Positions 20,072 to 27,983 of a DNA stretch of 53,386 bases are shown here, one piece after another (the stretch's first letter is position 1; the number at the start of each line of letters is the position of its first letter). Location of the stretch: NCBI GenBank assembly GCA_021847345.1, contig JAJZTW010000022.1, positions 1-53,386 on the forward strand, in the 5' to 3' direction. This stretch comes from Pseudomonadota bacterium (GTDB taxonomy: Bacteria > Pseudomonadota > Gammaproteobacteria > Burkholderiales > Burkholderiaceae_C). The position numbers and the translations under genes were made by a program. The notes beneath the pieces are model-generated. The model was given only the letters and a program-made list of their open reading frames with translations, was not told where the DNA came from and did not search any database.

Positions 20072-20974
20072 ATGGAGACAAAATGGCTTGAGGATTTTCT
20101 GACACTCGCCGAAACGCGCTCGTTCTCGAGGGCGGCAGAATTACGCAACATCACCCAGCCGGCATTTTCCAGGCGTATTCAGTCGCTCGAGGCCTGGCTC
20201 GGAACCGCACTGATCGACCGAACCATGTATCCGACGCGACTGACCGCCGCAGGCGAGATATTCCGCGCCGAGGCCGTCAGCATGCTCGCCCACCTGAGCG
20301 AAACGCGCACGCTGCTGCGCGGACAGGAATATTCGAATGCCGAAGCCGTGCGGATCGCGATGCCGCACACCCTTTCCCTCACCTTCTTCCCCGAATGGGT
20401 CAAGCGCATCGAGCAGGGCGTCGGCCGCTTCAGCACCAAGATCTTCGCACTGAACGTGCATGACGCCGCGATGAGCCTGGTCGACGGCACATCCGACCTC
20501 GCCCTCGTGTATCACCACCCGCATCAACCCGTGCAACTGGACCCGACCCGGTTCAAGATGGCGGTCATCGGCGTCGAGTCGATCTATCCCTACGCGCGCT
20601 GCGACGAGCATGGTCGCCCGCTGTTCGAATTTCCCGGTAGCCAGGCACAGGTCGTCCCCTTCCTCGCCTACGCGTCGAATGCCTACCTCAAGCGAATGGT
20701 CGACTACACGCTCGACAGGGTGACACCCGGCCCGCGACTCGAGGTACGTTGCGAGACCGATATGGCGGAGGGATTGAAGTCGATGCTGCTCGAAGGCCAC
20801 GGCGTGGCCTTCCTGCCGGAAAGCGCGGTGCGCCGGGAACTCGCGGCGGGGCTGCTCGCGTGCGTCGGGAGGGAATATTCGGTGGAAATGGAAATCCGGA
20901 TTTACTGCGACTCCCGTGAAAACATCGGCGATATCGTTCGGGCAATCTGGCGTCAGGTGACGACCCCGTCATGA
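20072..20974 (+). CDS. HypT-like LysR-family regulator
   Basis: A 300-residue LysR regulator. The N-terminal winged helix-turn-helix reads ETKWLEDFLTLAETRSFSRAAELRNITQPAFSRRIQSLE, close to E. coli HypT (YjiE), whose start IETKWLYDFLTLEKCRNFSQAA and NVSQPAFSRRIRALE I recall. The effector domain also shares the spacing of SLVDGTSDLALVYHHP and GHGVAFLPESAV. HypT responds to hypochlorite by methionine oxidation; whether this protein does is unproven. It is divergent from gdhA, so it may instead govern glutamate metabolism. The start follows a GAGGAG-type ribosome site. Confidence 0.8.
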   Translation: METKWLEDFLTLAETRSFSRAAELRNITQPAFSRRIQSLEAWLGTALIDRTMYPTRLTAAGEIFRAEAVSMLAHLSETRTLLRGQEYSNAEAVRIAMPHTLSLTFFPEWVKRIEQGVGRFSTKIFALNVHDAAMSLVDGTSDLALVYHHPHQPVQLDPTRFKMAVIGVESIYPYARCDEHGRPLFEFPGSQAQVVPFLAYASNAYLKRMVDYTLDRVTPGPRLEVRCETDMAEGLKSMLLEGHGVAFLPESAVRRELAAGLLACVGREYSVEMEIRIYCDSRENIGDIVRAIWRQVTTPS

Positions 20975-21221
20975 CCCGCATTCGTTCCGGGTTGGTACCG
21001 GCACCGATGATTCAAAGGACCTGTTCGTTCGCGTCGGCCGCAGCCTCGCCGTCCCCGAAATGCGCGATGCAGCAGGCCGGTCGGCCTGGAACTCCCAGCC
21101 CTTCGAGGTCGACAGGCCACGCCCGCGGACCATGACCGTGGTTCATCGCCACGACCATGCCGTGCTCGTTTTCAGGCGCCAGGGCTGGCGAGGAGCCTGG
21201 ATTCGGCGGAGTCGCATGACA

Positions 21222-21269
21222 CCAAATCGCGCGTTTGTCGCTACATTCGCGACAATTGCGCGAATTTGG
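21222..21269. terminator. Long hairpin between convergent lipA and the HypT-like gene
   Basis: Bases 21222-21241 and 21249-21269 form an imperfect inverted repeat of about 20 bp (one single-base bulge and two mismatches) around a 7-nt loop. The inner arms TTGTCGC and GCGACAA are perfect. It starts 3 bp after the lipA stop. The outer stem is AT-rich (CCAAAT/ATTTGG), so it can serve as a bidirectional terminator for both convergent genes. The rest of 20975-21221 shows no gene. Confidence 0.6.
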
Positions 21270-21272
21270 CGT

Positions 21273-22241
21273 TCACTTGACGTCGGTGGCAGTAACGCCC
21301 GCTTCGCGGGCCTGCGCGTCGGCGTGGTAGCTCGAGCGCACCATCGGCCCCACGGCGGCGTGGCTGAAACCCATGTCCTGGGCCTGGCGCTCCAGTTCGG
21401 CGAAGCCGCCGGGGGTGACGTAGCGCGCCACCGGCAGGTGGTGGTTGCTCGGCGCCAGGTACTGGCCCACGGTGAGCATGTCGACCTGATGCGCGCGCAG
21501 GTCGCGCATGACCTGCAGGATTTCGTCGTCGGTCTCGCCCAGCCCGACCATCAGGCCGCTCTTGGTCGGCACATTCGGGTGGCGCTGCTTGAAATCGGCC
21601 AGCAGCTTGAGCGAATGCGCGTAGTCGGCCCCCGGGCGCGCCTGGCGGTACAGACGCGGCACGGTCTCGAGGTTGTGGTTCATGACGTCGGGCGGCGCCG
21701 CGTCGAACACCTCCAGCGCGCGCTCCAGGCGTCCGCGGAAATCGGGCACCAGCACCTCGATGCGCGTGGCCGGCGACGATTCGCGGATGGCGCGTATGCA
21801 CTCGACGAAATGCCCCGCGCCGCCGTCGCGCAGGTCGTCGCGGTCCACACTGGTGACCACCACGTAGCGCAGCGCAAGGCGCGCGATGGTCTCGGCCAGG
21901 CGCCGCGGTTCCTGCGCATCCAGCGGATCGGGCCGACCGTGGCCGACGTCGCAGAACGGACAGCGCCGGGTGCACTTGTCCCCCATGATCATGAAGGTCG
22001 CGGTGCCGTGACCGAAGCATTCGCCGATGTTCGGACAGCTGGCCTCCTCGCACACGGTGACCAGCGCCTGCTCGCGCAGGATGCCCTTGATTTCGTTGAA
22101 ACGCGACGAGGCCGGCGGGGCCTTGACGCGGATCCACTCGGGCTTTTTCAGGGCCGGAGCGTCGGCGACGATCTTGATCGGAATGCGCGAGGTCTTGGAC
22201 TCGCCTTTTTGCTTTTGACGCGGATCGGCAGCTTGGGTCAT
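21273..22241 (-). CDS. lipA: Lipoyl synthase
   Basis: LipA is the radical-SAM enzyme that inserts two sulfur atoms into octanoyl-lipoyl domains of dehydrogenase complexes. The 322-residue product has the auxiliary-cluster cysteines C64, C69 and C75 ([12 protein letters not shown]) and the radical-SAM cluster cysteines C90, C94 and C97 (CTRRCPFC), with the terminal RSSY motif that ligates the auxiliary cluster. The ATG at 22241 overlaps the lipB stop by four bases (ATGA). This fixes the start and gives a lipB-lipA operon. Confidence 0.96.
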   Translation of the reverse strand: MTQAADPRQKQKGESKTSRIPIKIVADAPALKKPEWIRVKAPPASSRFNEIKGILREQALVTVCEEASCPNIGECFGHGTATFMIMGDKCTRRCPFCDVGHGRPDPLDAQEPRRLAETIARLALRYVVVTSVDRDDLRDGGAGHFVECIRAIRESSPATRIEVLVPDFRGRLERALEVFDAAPPDVMNHNLETVPRLYRQARPGADYAHSLKLLADFKQRHPNVPTKSGLMVGLGETDDEILQVMRDLRAHQVDMLTVGQYLAPSNHHLPVARYVTPGGFAELERQAQDMGFSHAAVGPMVRSSYHADAQAREAGVTATDVK

Positions 22242-23080
22242 GGAGTGCGAATCGGGGGGCTGACATGGCCCGGGGCCGCGCCCGTCGGCGCGCGCTCCAG
22301 GTCCTCGGCGAGCATCGCCAGTTCGGTGGCAAAGCACATGGCCACCGTCTCGGGAAGCGCGTGCACGCCCAGCGTCGCCAGGTCGACGCTGTCGAGCCCG
22401 GGGTAGCCGCAGGGATTGATGCCGGCGAACGGGCTCAGGTCCATGTCGACGTTGATCGACACGCCGTGATACGTGCAGCCGTTGCGCACCTTCAGGCCCA
22501 GCGCCGAGACCTTGGCTCCGGCGCGCGGATGCGGCGCGCCGACGTAGATGCCCGGAGCACCCGGGCGCCGCAGCCCGACCACGCCATGGCGCGCCAGCGT
22601 GCGGATCACCGCCTCCTCGAGGCGTTGCACGGTTTCGCGCACCATCCAGCGCCGCCGCCGCAGATCCAACAGGCAGTACACGACGGCCTGCCCGGGGCCG
22701 TGGTAGCTGACCTGGCCGCCGCGATCGGTGGCCACCACCGGAATCGAGCCGGGGTCCAGCACATGTGCGGGGTCGGCGGCCTGCCCGAGCGTGTAGACGG
22801 GAAGGTGTTCGAGCAGCCAGATCTCGTCCGGGGTCTGCGGGCCGCGCGTGTCGGTGAACGCGCGCATCGCGCGCCACGTGGGCTCGTAGGACTGCAGGCC
22901 CAGGCTGCGCAGCACGAGCCCACCGGGCAGCGCCTGGCCCGGGCGCGCCAGCGCCTGGCGAAGCGCCTGCTCGCCGGCGCAGGCGCCGGGCGGGGCCGAA
23001 ACCGGCTCCGGGGTCACGAGACCGGACACCCTCGCGGCGCGCGTGGCCAGCGGGAAGCCCGGGTGGATGGAGGCAACCAT
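22238..23080 (-). CDS. lipB: Octanoyl-[ACP]:protein octanoyltransferase LipB
   Basis: LipB transfers octanoate from acyl carrier protein to the lipoyl domains, supplying the LipA substrate. The 280-residue product has the conserved [12 protein letters not shown] (R120 onward), the catalytic lysine K190 in [10 protein letters not shown] and the acyl-thioester cysteine C224 in NPCGYPG. About 50 residues precede the family core, longer than E. coli LipB (213 residues). A later start is possible, though no better one stands out. It overlaps lipA by 4 bp. Confidence 0.94.
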   Translation of the reverse strand: MVASIHPGFPLATRAARVSGLVTPEPVSAPPGACAGEQALRQALARPGQALPGGLVLRSLGLQSYEPTWRAMRAFTDTRGPQTPDEIWLLEHLPVYTLGQAADPAHVLDPGSIPVVATDRGGQVSYHGPGQAVVYCLLDLRRRRWMVRETVQRLEEAVIRTLARHGVVGLRRPGAPGIYVGAPHPRAGAKVSALGLKVRNGCTYHGVSINVDMDLSPFAGINPCGYPGLDSVDLATLGVHALPETVAMCFATELAMLAEDLERAPTGAAPGHVSPPIRTP

Positions 23081-23251
23081 CCCTGAATCCTAACGCGAAT
23101 ATCGGGGTTTCCCCGAATTCTGGTTTTTGGCCATGTCGACGAATTCCGCCCCAAGGCGGGCGCGAGTCGGACGCGGCATGCCCCGTGGCGAGCCGCCGTG
23201 CGCCATCAGGGCGCCGGCACCAGGAGCTTGCGCGCGTTCAGGGCTGGCAGC

Positions 23252-23791
23252 TCATGCCTGGCGGCTGAGCAGATGCCCGATCAGGGTATGCAGCTCGTTC
23301 ATGTTCGGCGGGCCCACGTACTGCTTGACGATGCGCCCGGAACGGTCGATCAGGAAACTGGTGGGGGTCAGGCGCACGTTGCCGAAGGCCTTGGCCACGT
23401 CGCCGGAGGCATCCATGGCCACCGGGAAAGGCAGGCGTCCGGCCGGGCCGGCCACCGCGAAATTCTTCACGTACGCGGGCGTGTCGTAGGACATCGACAC
23501 CGCGACGAGATCGAAACCCTTGGGCGCGAAGGTGTCGTAGGTCTTGACCATGCTGGGCATCTCGCCCACGCAGGTGGTGCAGCTGGTGGCCCAGAATTCC
23601 ACGAGCACGACCTTGCCCCGCAGGTCCTGCGAAGTCAGCGTCTGGCCGCCGAGCAGGTGATAGTCGACGGCAGGCGCCTTGGGGTCGCGCCCGAAGGCGT
23701 TCCACGCCAGCACGGCCGCCAGCGCGATGACCGCCACGCCGATCAAACCTGCCCACAGCCCCTTGCCGGAGCCCTTGTTGGATGCTTGCAT
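23252..23791 (-). CDS. TlpA/ResA-like periplasmic thiol:disulfide protein
   Basis: A 179-residue membrane-anchored thioredoxin. A signal-anchor helix at about 12-33 (LWAGLIGVAVIALAAVLAW) is followed by a thioredoxin fold with the redox pair C71-T-T-C74 in FWATSCTTCVGEMP and the cis-proline loop RLTPTSFLID. Such proteins reduce apocytochrome c cysteines or other envelope disulfides; the target is not shown. The upstream open frame lacks a better start. A short hairpin TCGGGG/CCCCGA (23102-23116) lies between its stop and lipB. Confidence 0.85.
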   Translation of the reverse strand: MQASNKGSGKGLWAGLIGVAVIALAAVLAWNAFGRDPKAPAVDYHLLGGQTLTSQDLRGKVVLVEFWATSCTTCVGEMPSMVKTYDTFAPKGFDLVAVSMSYDTPAYVKNFAVAGPAGRLPFPVAMDASGDVAKAFGNVRLTPTSFLIDRSGRIVKQYVGPPNMNELHTLIGHLLSRQA

Positions 23792-23925
23792 TGCAGCTCC
23801 CCGGCGCACACCTGGCGCGCCCAATCCGCGAAGGAGCCTGATTTTACGCCGCGCAGCGCGCACGCGCGCAAGCCTGGCGCGGCTCGTGGCGCCGCGGGCC
23901 GGCGGCCCGCGGCACCACGCCGGTG

Positions 23926-24225
23926 TCACTTGAGATGGCTGTTGAGCAGCTTGGTCATCTCGAACATCGTCACCTGCGACTTGCCGAACACGGCACGCAG
24001 CTTGTCGTCGGCGTTGATCATTCGCTTGTTGGCGGCGTCCTGCAGCTTGGCAGCCTTGATGTGCTCCCAGACCTTTTTCACCACTTCGGTGCGCGGCAGC
24101 GGCGCCGAGCCGACCACCGCGGCCAGTTGCGGGCTGGGCGTCAGCGGCTTCATGAACGCCGCGTTGGGGGAACGGGCGGGTTTGGCTGCGGCCTTTTTCG
24201 CGGCGGCCGGTTTTGCAGTTGCCAT
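23926..24225 (-). CDS. SWIB/MDM2-domain protein with basic N-terminal tail
   Basis: The 99-residue product has a lysine/alanine-rich tail (MATAKPAAAKKAAAKPARS) resembling histone H1, then a complete SWIB domain (FMKPLTPSPQLAAVVG, TEVVKKVWEHIKAAKLQD, INADDKLRAVFGKSQVTMFEMTKLLNSHL). Bacterial SWIB proteins are small and thought to bind DNA or chromatin-like complexes; in chlamydiae SWIB is fused to topoisomerase. The role here is unknown; nucleoid association is inferred from the basic tail. It is a monocistronic gene between tlpA and the aminotransferase-like gene. Confidence 0.9.
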   Translation of the reverse strand: MATAKPAAAKKAAAKPARSPNAAFMKPLTPSPQLAAVVGSAPLPRTEVVKKVWEHIKAAKLQDAANKRMINADDKLRAVFGKSQVTMFEMTKLLNSHLK

Positions 24226-24433
24226 GTCTTGTACTCCGTGAAATGCTTCGAAGAGGTACCCGGCGCCGCCCCGGCCGCGATGGCCGTGGGCCGCGGCGGC
24301 CCTGTTCGGTGCCAGCCGGCGTTCGAGCCCCACCGCATGCGATGCGGCCGCCCGCCCGAGCCTGCCCCGTGCGCGCATCTTATAGCTCCTCGGGACCCAG
24401 GCAAGCGCAAGGCTCGTCGCGGCGCTCACGCAT

Positions 24434-25732
24434 TCACGCGCGGCTCACGCCGCCGAGCCTCGCGAGCGGCGCGCGGGAGACGCGTTCGACGGCCTCGCGC
24501 ACCACCGCCGCGAAGCGCTGCACGCCAAGCTCGATGGCCTGAGGCCCGGCGCTGGCGTAGGACAGGCGCACGGTGTTGCGGGCCGGCGCGGCGGCATCGG
24601 CGTCGTCGGCGAAACGGCACTCCCAGCAGTTGCCGAAGGTGGCGCAGCCCCCCGCGCCGACATCGAAGGCGCCGCCCGGCAGGATCGCCACGCCGCGCCG
24701 GCGCGCCGGCCCGACCAGCTCCTGCGCGTCGAGGCAGCGCGGCAGGGTCAGCCACACGAACAGGCCTCCGCCCGGGCGCGTCCAGCTCACGCCGTCCGGC
24801 ATGTGGCGTCGCAGCGAGTCGAGCATGGCATCACGCCGGTCGCGGTAGATGCGGCGCAGGCCCGGCAGCGCGCCCTGCAGCGCCGGGCCGCGCAGCATCT
24901 CGAGCAGCACCCACTGGTTGAGCGCGCACGGCGGGTGGTCGGCCGCGTCGCGAGCCAGCGCGAGGCGGTCGATCAGCGCGGCGCTGCCTGCCACCCAGCC
25001 CAGGCTGATGCCGGGGAACAGCACGCGCGAGAAACTCCCCACGCGAACCCCATGGGGTGCGCCGCGCGCGAGCAGGCCGGCCGCGACCGGGGCGTCGAGC
25101 CACAACCCGGCGCAGGCGTCGTCCTCGACCAGCCAGCATGGCGCCTCCTGCAGTGCCGCGACCAGTTGTTCGGCTCGCTCCGGGGTCAGGGTCTGCGCGG
25201 CGGGGCTGGAAAAGCACGACTGCACGTAGGCCATGCGGGCGCCGGGCAGCGCCGCGGCGAAGGCCTGCGGCAACGGACCCTGCTCGTCGCATCGCAGTCC
25301 GATCATGCGCGGCGCGTACGGCGCGAAGGCGCGCAGCGCCGCCGACGACGTGGGACGCTGCACGAGCAGCGGGCTGGACGGATCGAGCAATACCTTGCCC
25401 AGCAGGTCGAGCGACTGCCGGGTTCCGGCGGTGACCAGAACCTGGCGTGCCCCGACATGCAGGCCCTGCCCCTCCAGGTGGGCGGCGACCCACTCTCGCA
25501 ACTGCGCAATTCCGCGGCAGGGTCCGGGCAGCAACGCCTTGCCGGCATGCCGACCCAGCACGCGCCGCGTGGCCTCGGCCAGCTCCTGCGCCGGCAGGCC
25601 CAGAGCATCGGGCTGGGCATCGGCGAGGTCGACCAGGCCTTGCTGATCGAGCGCCGCCGGCCCGTGGCTCGCCGGGGGCCGCAGCAGCGCGGCGCGCCGC
25701 GCCATCGGGGGATGCATGGCGATCAGGGACAT
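24434..25732 (-). CDS. Aminotransferase class I/II fold protein lacking the PLP lysine
   Basis: The 432-residue product follows the fold-type I aminotransferase plan without a GntR domain: VTAGTRQSLDLLGKVLLD, LVEDDACAGLW, VGSFSRVLFPGISLGWV, then NTVRLSYA with the substrate arginine. The residue that should be the PLP-binding lysine is R236 (codon CGC). The usual NPTG motif is SSPAA (about 175-179), and the EDDxY tyrosine is C207. Three active-site losses argue that it no longer transaminates and may act as a binding or regulatory protein. It is divergent from an intact MocR regulator with a shared operator-like palindrome, so the two are probably functionally linked. Confidence 0.82.
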   Translation of the reverse strand: MSLIAMHPPMARRAALLRPPASHGPAALDQQGLVDLADAQPDALGLPAQELAEATRRVLGRHAGKALLPGPCRGIAQLREWVAAHLEGQGLHVGARQVLVTAGTRQSLDLLGKVLLDPSSPLLVQRPTSSAALRAFAPYAPRMIGLRCDEQGPLPQAFAAALPGARMAYVQSCFSSPAAQTLTPERAEQLVAALQEAPCWLVEDDACAGLWLDAPVAAGLLARGAPHGVRVGSFSRVLFPGISLGWVAGSAALIDRLALARDAADHPPCALNQWVLLEMLRGPALQGALPGLRRIYRDRRDAMLDSLRRHMPDGVSWTRPGGGLFVWLTLPRCLDAQELVGPARRRGVAILPGGAFDVGAGGCATFGNCWECRFADDADAAAPARNTVRLSYASAGPQAIELGVQRFAAVVREAVERVSRAPLARLGGVSRA

Positions 25733-25764
25733 AGAAACACTCCAACGTGAATGGTTTTCCCGGG

Positions 25765-25792
25765 CTTCAGGGGAAGCTCAATACCCCTGAAG
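25765..25792. promoter_or_regulatory. Perfect 9-bp inverted repeat in the MocR divergent promoter region
   Basis: CTTCAGGGG (25765-25773) and CCCCTGAAG (25784-25792) with a 10-bp spacer lie 33 bp upstream of the aminotransferase-like gene and about 100 bp upstream of the mocR-type gene. MocR regulators commonly bind such sites between divergent genes. A stable RNA hairpin in the leftward leader is the alternative. Confidence 0.55.
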
Positions 25793-25890
25793 ACGCCAAT
25801 GTCTGGCTTTGACACCGCGTCAGCGTAGAACCACACTCCACACAGGACCCATACAGAGATTCGATTCCTGGAACTTGCTGTACCAGCCGA

Positions 25891-27324
25891 ATGACCATCA
25901 CACACAGCCTGCATCGCGGACCCGGAGCCCCCCCGCTGCACGAACAGATCGCGCAGCGCGTGCAACGCCAGATCCACGACCAGCTCCTGGTTCCCGGATC
26001 GCGCCTGGAGTCGGTGCGCGACTGCGCGCGGCGCCACGGCGTGAACCCGCAGACCGTGGTGGCCGCCTACGACCTGCTGCAGGCGCAGGGCCTGGTCGAG
26101 TCCCGCGTCCGCCAGGGGTTTTTCGTGCGTTCGGCCGCGCCTCGGGCCGAGGCCGGCCAGGACGCCGGCGCCGCGCAGCTGCCGCCGCCGACCCACGCGA
26201 CGGCGCTGATGCGCGCGATGTTCGCGCACCTGCACGCGCCCGATGCGACGGGCGCGGTGCCCGGTGCCGGCACCCTGCCTGCGCACTGGCTGCTCGCGGC
26301 GCCGTTGGCACGCGTGCTGCGCCAGCTGGTGCGCGACGAGCAGTTCACGCAGGCCACCAGCAGCTACGGCCACCCCGAGGGAGACCCGCTGCTGCGCACC
26401 GAGCTGGCTCGCCAGCTCGGCGAATCACAGGTGCCCGTGTCGGCCGACGGCCTGCTGCTGTGCAACGGCGCAACGCAGGCGCTGGACCTGATCCTGCGTA
26501 CGCTGACGCGCCCCGGCGACAGCGTGATGGTCGAGCAGCCGGGTTGGGCCGTGCAGTTCGCGCAACTGGCGCAGGCCGGGCTGCGCCTGCTGCCGGTGCC
26601 GCGCGGCCCGGAGGGGCCGGACCTCGAGCGCGTGCGCCATTGGGCCCGCAGCCGGCGCCCGCGCCTGATGGTGGTGGTCAGCCGCCTGCACAACCCGACC
26701 GGCCAATGCCTGGGCAGCGCCTGCGCGCATCGCCTGCTCGAACTGGCGCGCGAGCACGACTTCCGGGTGGTCGAGGACGACGTGTACGCGCCGCTGTGCG
26801 AGCAGGCCTCGACCCTGCTGTCGGCGATGGACGGGCTGCAGCGCACGATCCTGATCGGCGGCTTTTCCAAGCTTCTGGCGCCCGGCTGGCGCGTGGGATA
26901 CGTGGCAGCCTCGCAGGCGCTGGCCGAACGCCTGCGCGACACCAAGCTGCTTTGCGGCCTGAGCTCGCCAATGCTCACCGAGCGAGCGCTGGCGCTGCTG
27001 CTGCAGCGCGGCGGGGTGCATCGCCAGGCAGCGGCGCTGCGCGCGCGTCTGGCGCGCGCGCGCCAGCGTGTGGTGCGCCTGGCGCGCGACCACGGCTGCC
27101 GCTTCGAGACCTCGCCCAACGGCTTGTTCGGTTGGGTGGACACCGGGGTCGACACCGACCTGCTGGCTCGCCTGCTGCACGACAGCGGCTACCTGATCGC
27201 GCCCGGGCGCCTGTTCGATCCGCGTGGGGAGCCGAGCACGTACATGCGGGTCAACTTCGCCCATGCCCAGGACCTGGGATTCTGGAGCGCGTACGCGCGC
27301 ACGCTGCGCGCGCTGGGGCGTTGA
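25891..27324 (+). CDS. MocR-family (GntR-aminotransferase fusion) regulator
   Basis: A 477-residue regulator. The N-terminal GntR winged helix (LHEQIAQRVQRQIHDQLLVPGSRLESVRDCARRHGVNPQTVVAAYDLLQAQGLVESR, about 17-73) is fused to an aminotransferase-like domain. Unlike its divergent neighbour, this domain keeps N268-P-T-G, EDDVY and the PLP lysine K327 in GGFSKLLAPGWRVGYV. MocR proteins such as PdxR and GabR use PLP or its aldimines as effector. The probable target is the adjacent lysine-less gene, through the palindrome at 25765-25792. Effector and wider regulon are unknown. Confidence 0.9.
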   Translation: MTITHSLHRGPGAPPLHEQIAQRVQRQIHDQLLVPGSRLESVRDCARRHGVNPQTVVAAYDLLQAQGLVESRVRQGFFVRSAAPRAEAGQDAGAAQLPPPTHATALMRAMFAHLHAPDATGAVPGAGTLPAHWLLAAPLARVLRQLVRDEQFTQATSSYGHPEGDPLLRTELARQLGESQVPVSADGLLLCNGATQALDLILRTLTRPGDSVMVEQPGWAVQFAQLAQAGLRLLPVPRGPEGPDLERVRHWARSRRPRLMVVVSRLHNPTGQCLGSACAHRLLELAREHDFRVVEDDVYAPLCEQASTLLSAMDGLQRTILIGGFSKLLAPGWRVGYVAASQALAERLRDTKLLCGLSSPMLTERALALLLQRGGVHRQAAALRARLARARQRVVRLARDHGCRFETSPNGLFGWVDTGVDTDLLARLLHDSGYLIAPGRLFDPRGEPSTYMRVNFAHAQDLGFWSAYARTLRALGR

Positions 27325-27426
27325 ACGGCGCTTGCGCGGCGTCAAGACCTCTTGCGGGCGCCTTGCCTACGCTGCGGTCGGAAGCCTGCGCGAGCCTCGC
27401 GCGGGCCGTTGGCAAGGGAGAGAGGC

Positions 27427-27606
27427 ATGCAATCGGTGTGGAGCAGTCTGATGACCACCGACTCGGGTTGGATGACCCTGGGTGTGTTCCTGTTCATGCT
27501 CGGCATGGGCGTGTTCTTCGTCGTGTTCTTCATGCGCAAGATCCGCGACGAGGAAGCTCGCCAGCGGCACGACACCAGGAGTCCTTCGGGCCACGGACAG
27601 CATTGA
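27427..27606 (+). CDS. Small DUF3149-like membrane protein
   Basis: A 59-residue protein with one membrane helix (WMTLGVFLFMLGMGVFFVVFFM) followed by a charged cytoplasmic tail RKIRDEEARQRHDTR. This matches, from memory, the short DUF3149 family common in betaproteobacteria. A GGGAGAGAGG ribosome site precedes the ATG at 27427. No function is known. It stands alone between the MocR gene and a convergent hypothetical gene. Confidence 0.75.
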   Translation: MQSVWSSLMTTDSGWMTLGVFLFMLGMGVFFVVFFMRKIRDEEARQRHDTRSPSGHGQH

Positions 27607-27646
27607 CGCGCCGGGTCGGGCCCCAGGCCCGGCCCTGGGGGCACTC

Positions 27647-27913
27647 TCAGGCCGCGGCAGCCGCGCGCTCCGCCCAGTGCTCGCCCATCACCGAGGCCAG
27701 GTAGTCGACCAGGTGCGGATGCTGCTGCATCGGCGCATCGGGCTCGACCTGGTAGATCGCGATGCCGTATTCGCCGTGGCGACGCGCGTGCTCGTCGCGC
27801 GCCAGGCGCTGCACGGCTTCGAGCCGTCCCACGCCGATGACATAGCTGCGCCGATCCGGCTCGCCGTGCTCGAAGGCCTGCGCCAGGTACAGGCTTGCTT
27901 GCGACTCGCTCAT
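27647..27913 (-). CDS. Conserved-looking 88-residue hypothetical protein
   Basis: The product starts MSESQASLYLAQAFEHGEPDRRSYVIGVGRLEAVQRLARDE in outline (charged, helical) and ends WAERAAAAA. It is soluble, without cysteine pairs or known motifs; IAIYQVEPD may be a strand. A GGAG ribosome site lies 7 nt before the ATG at 27913; ATGs at 27916 and 27925 are less well spaced. Codon use matches neighbours. It lies 70 bp downstream of the Cyc2-like gene in the same direction, so it may be co-transcribed. Function unknown. Confidence 0.6.
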   Translation of the reverse strand: MSESQASLYLAQAFEHGEPDRRSYVIGVGRLEAVQRLARDEHARRHGEYGIAIYQVEPDAPMQQHPHLVDYLASVMGEHWAERAAAAA

Positions 27914-27983
27914 CATGTTCTCCATGCAAGCCGCCGGGTGGCCAAGCCACCCGGCGGTTCTGCTCAGGTCCCGCGCAGCGGGG

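Noticed and set aside
24434..25732. Functional aminotransferase
   Set aside because: Arg replaces the PLP lysine and two other active-site motifs are missing, so an enzyme name would mislead.
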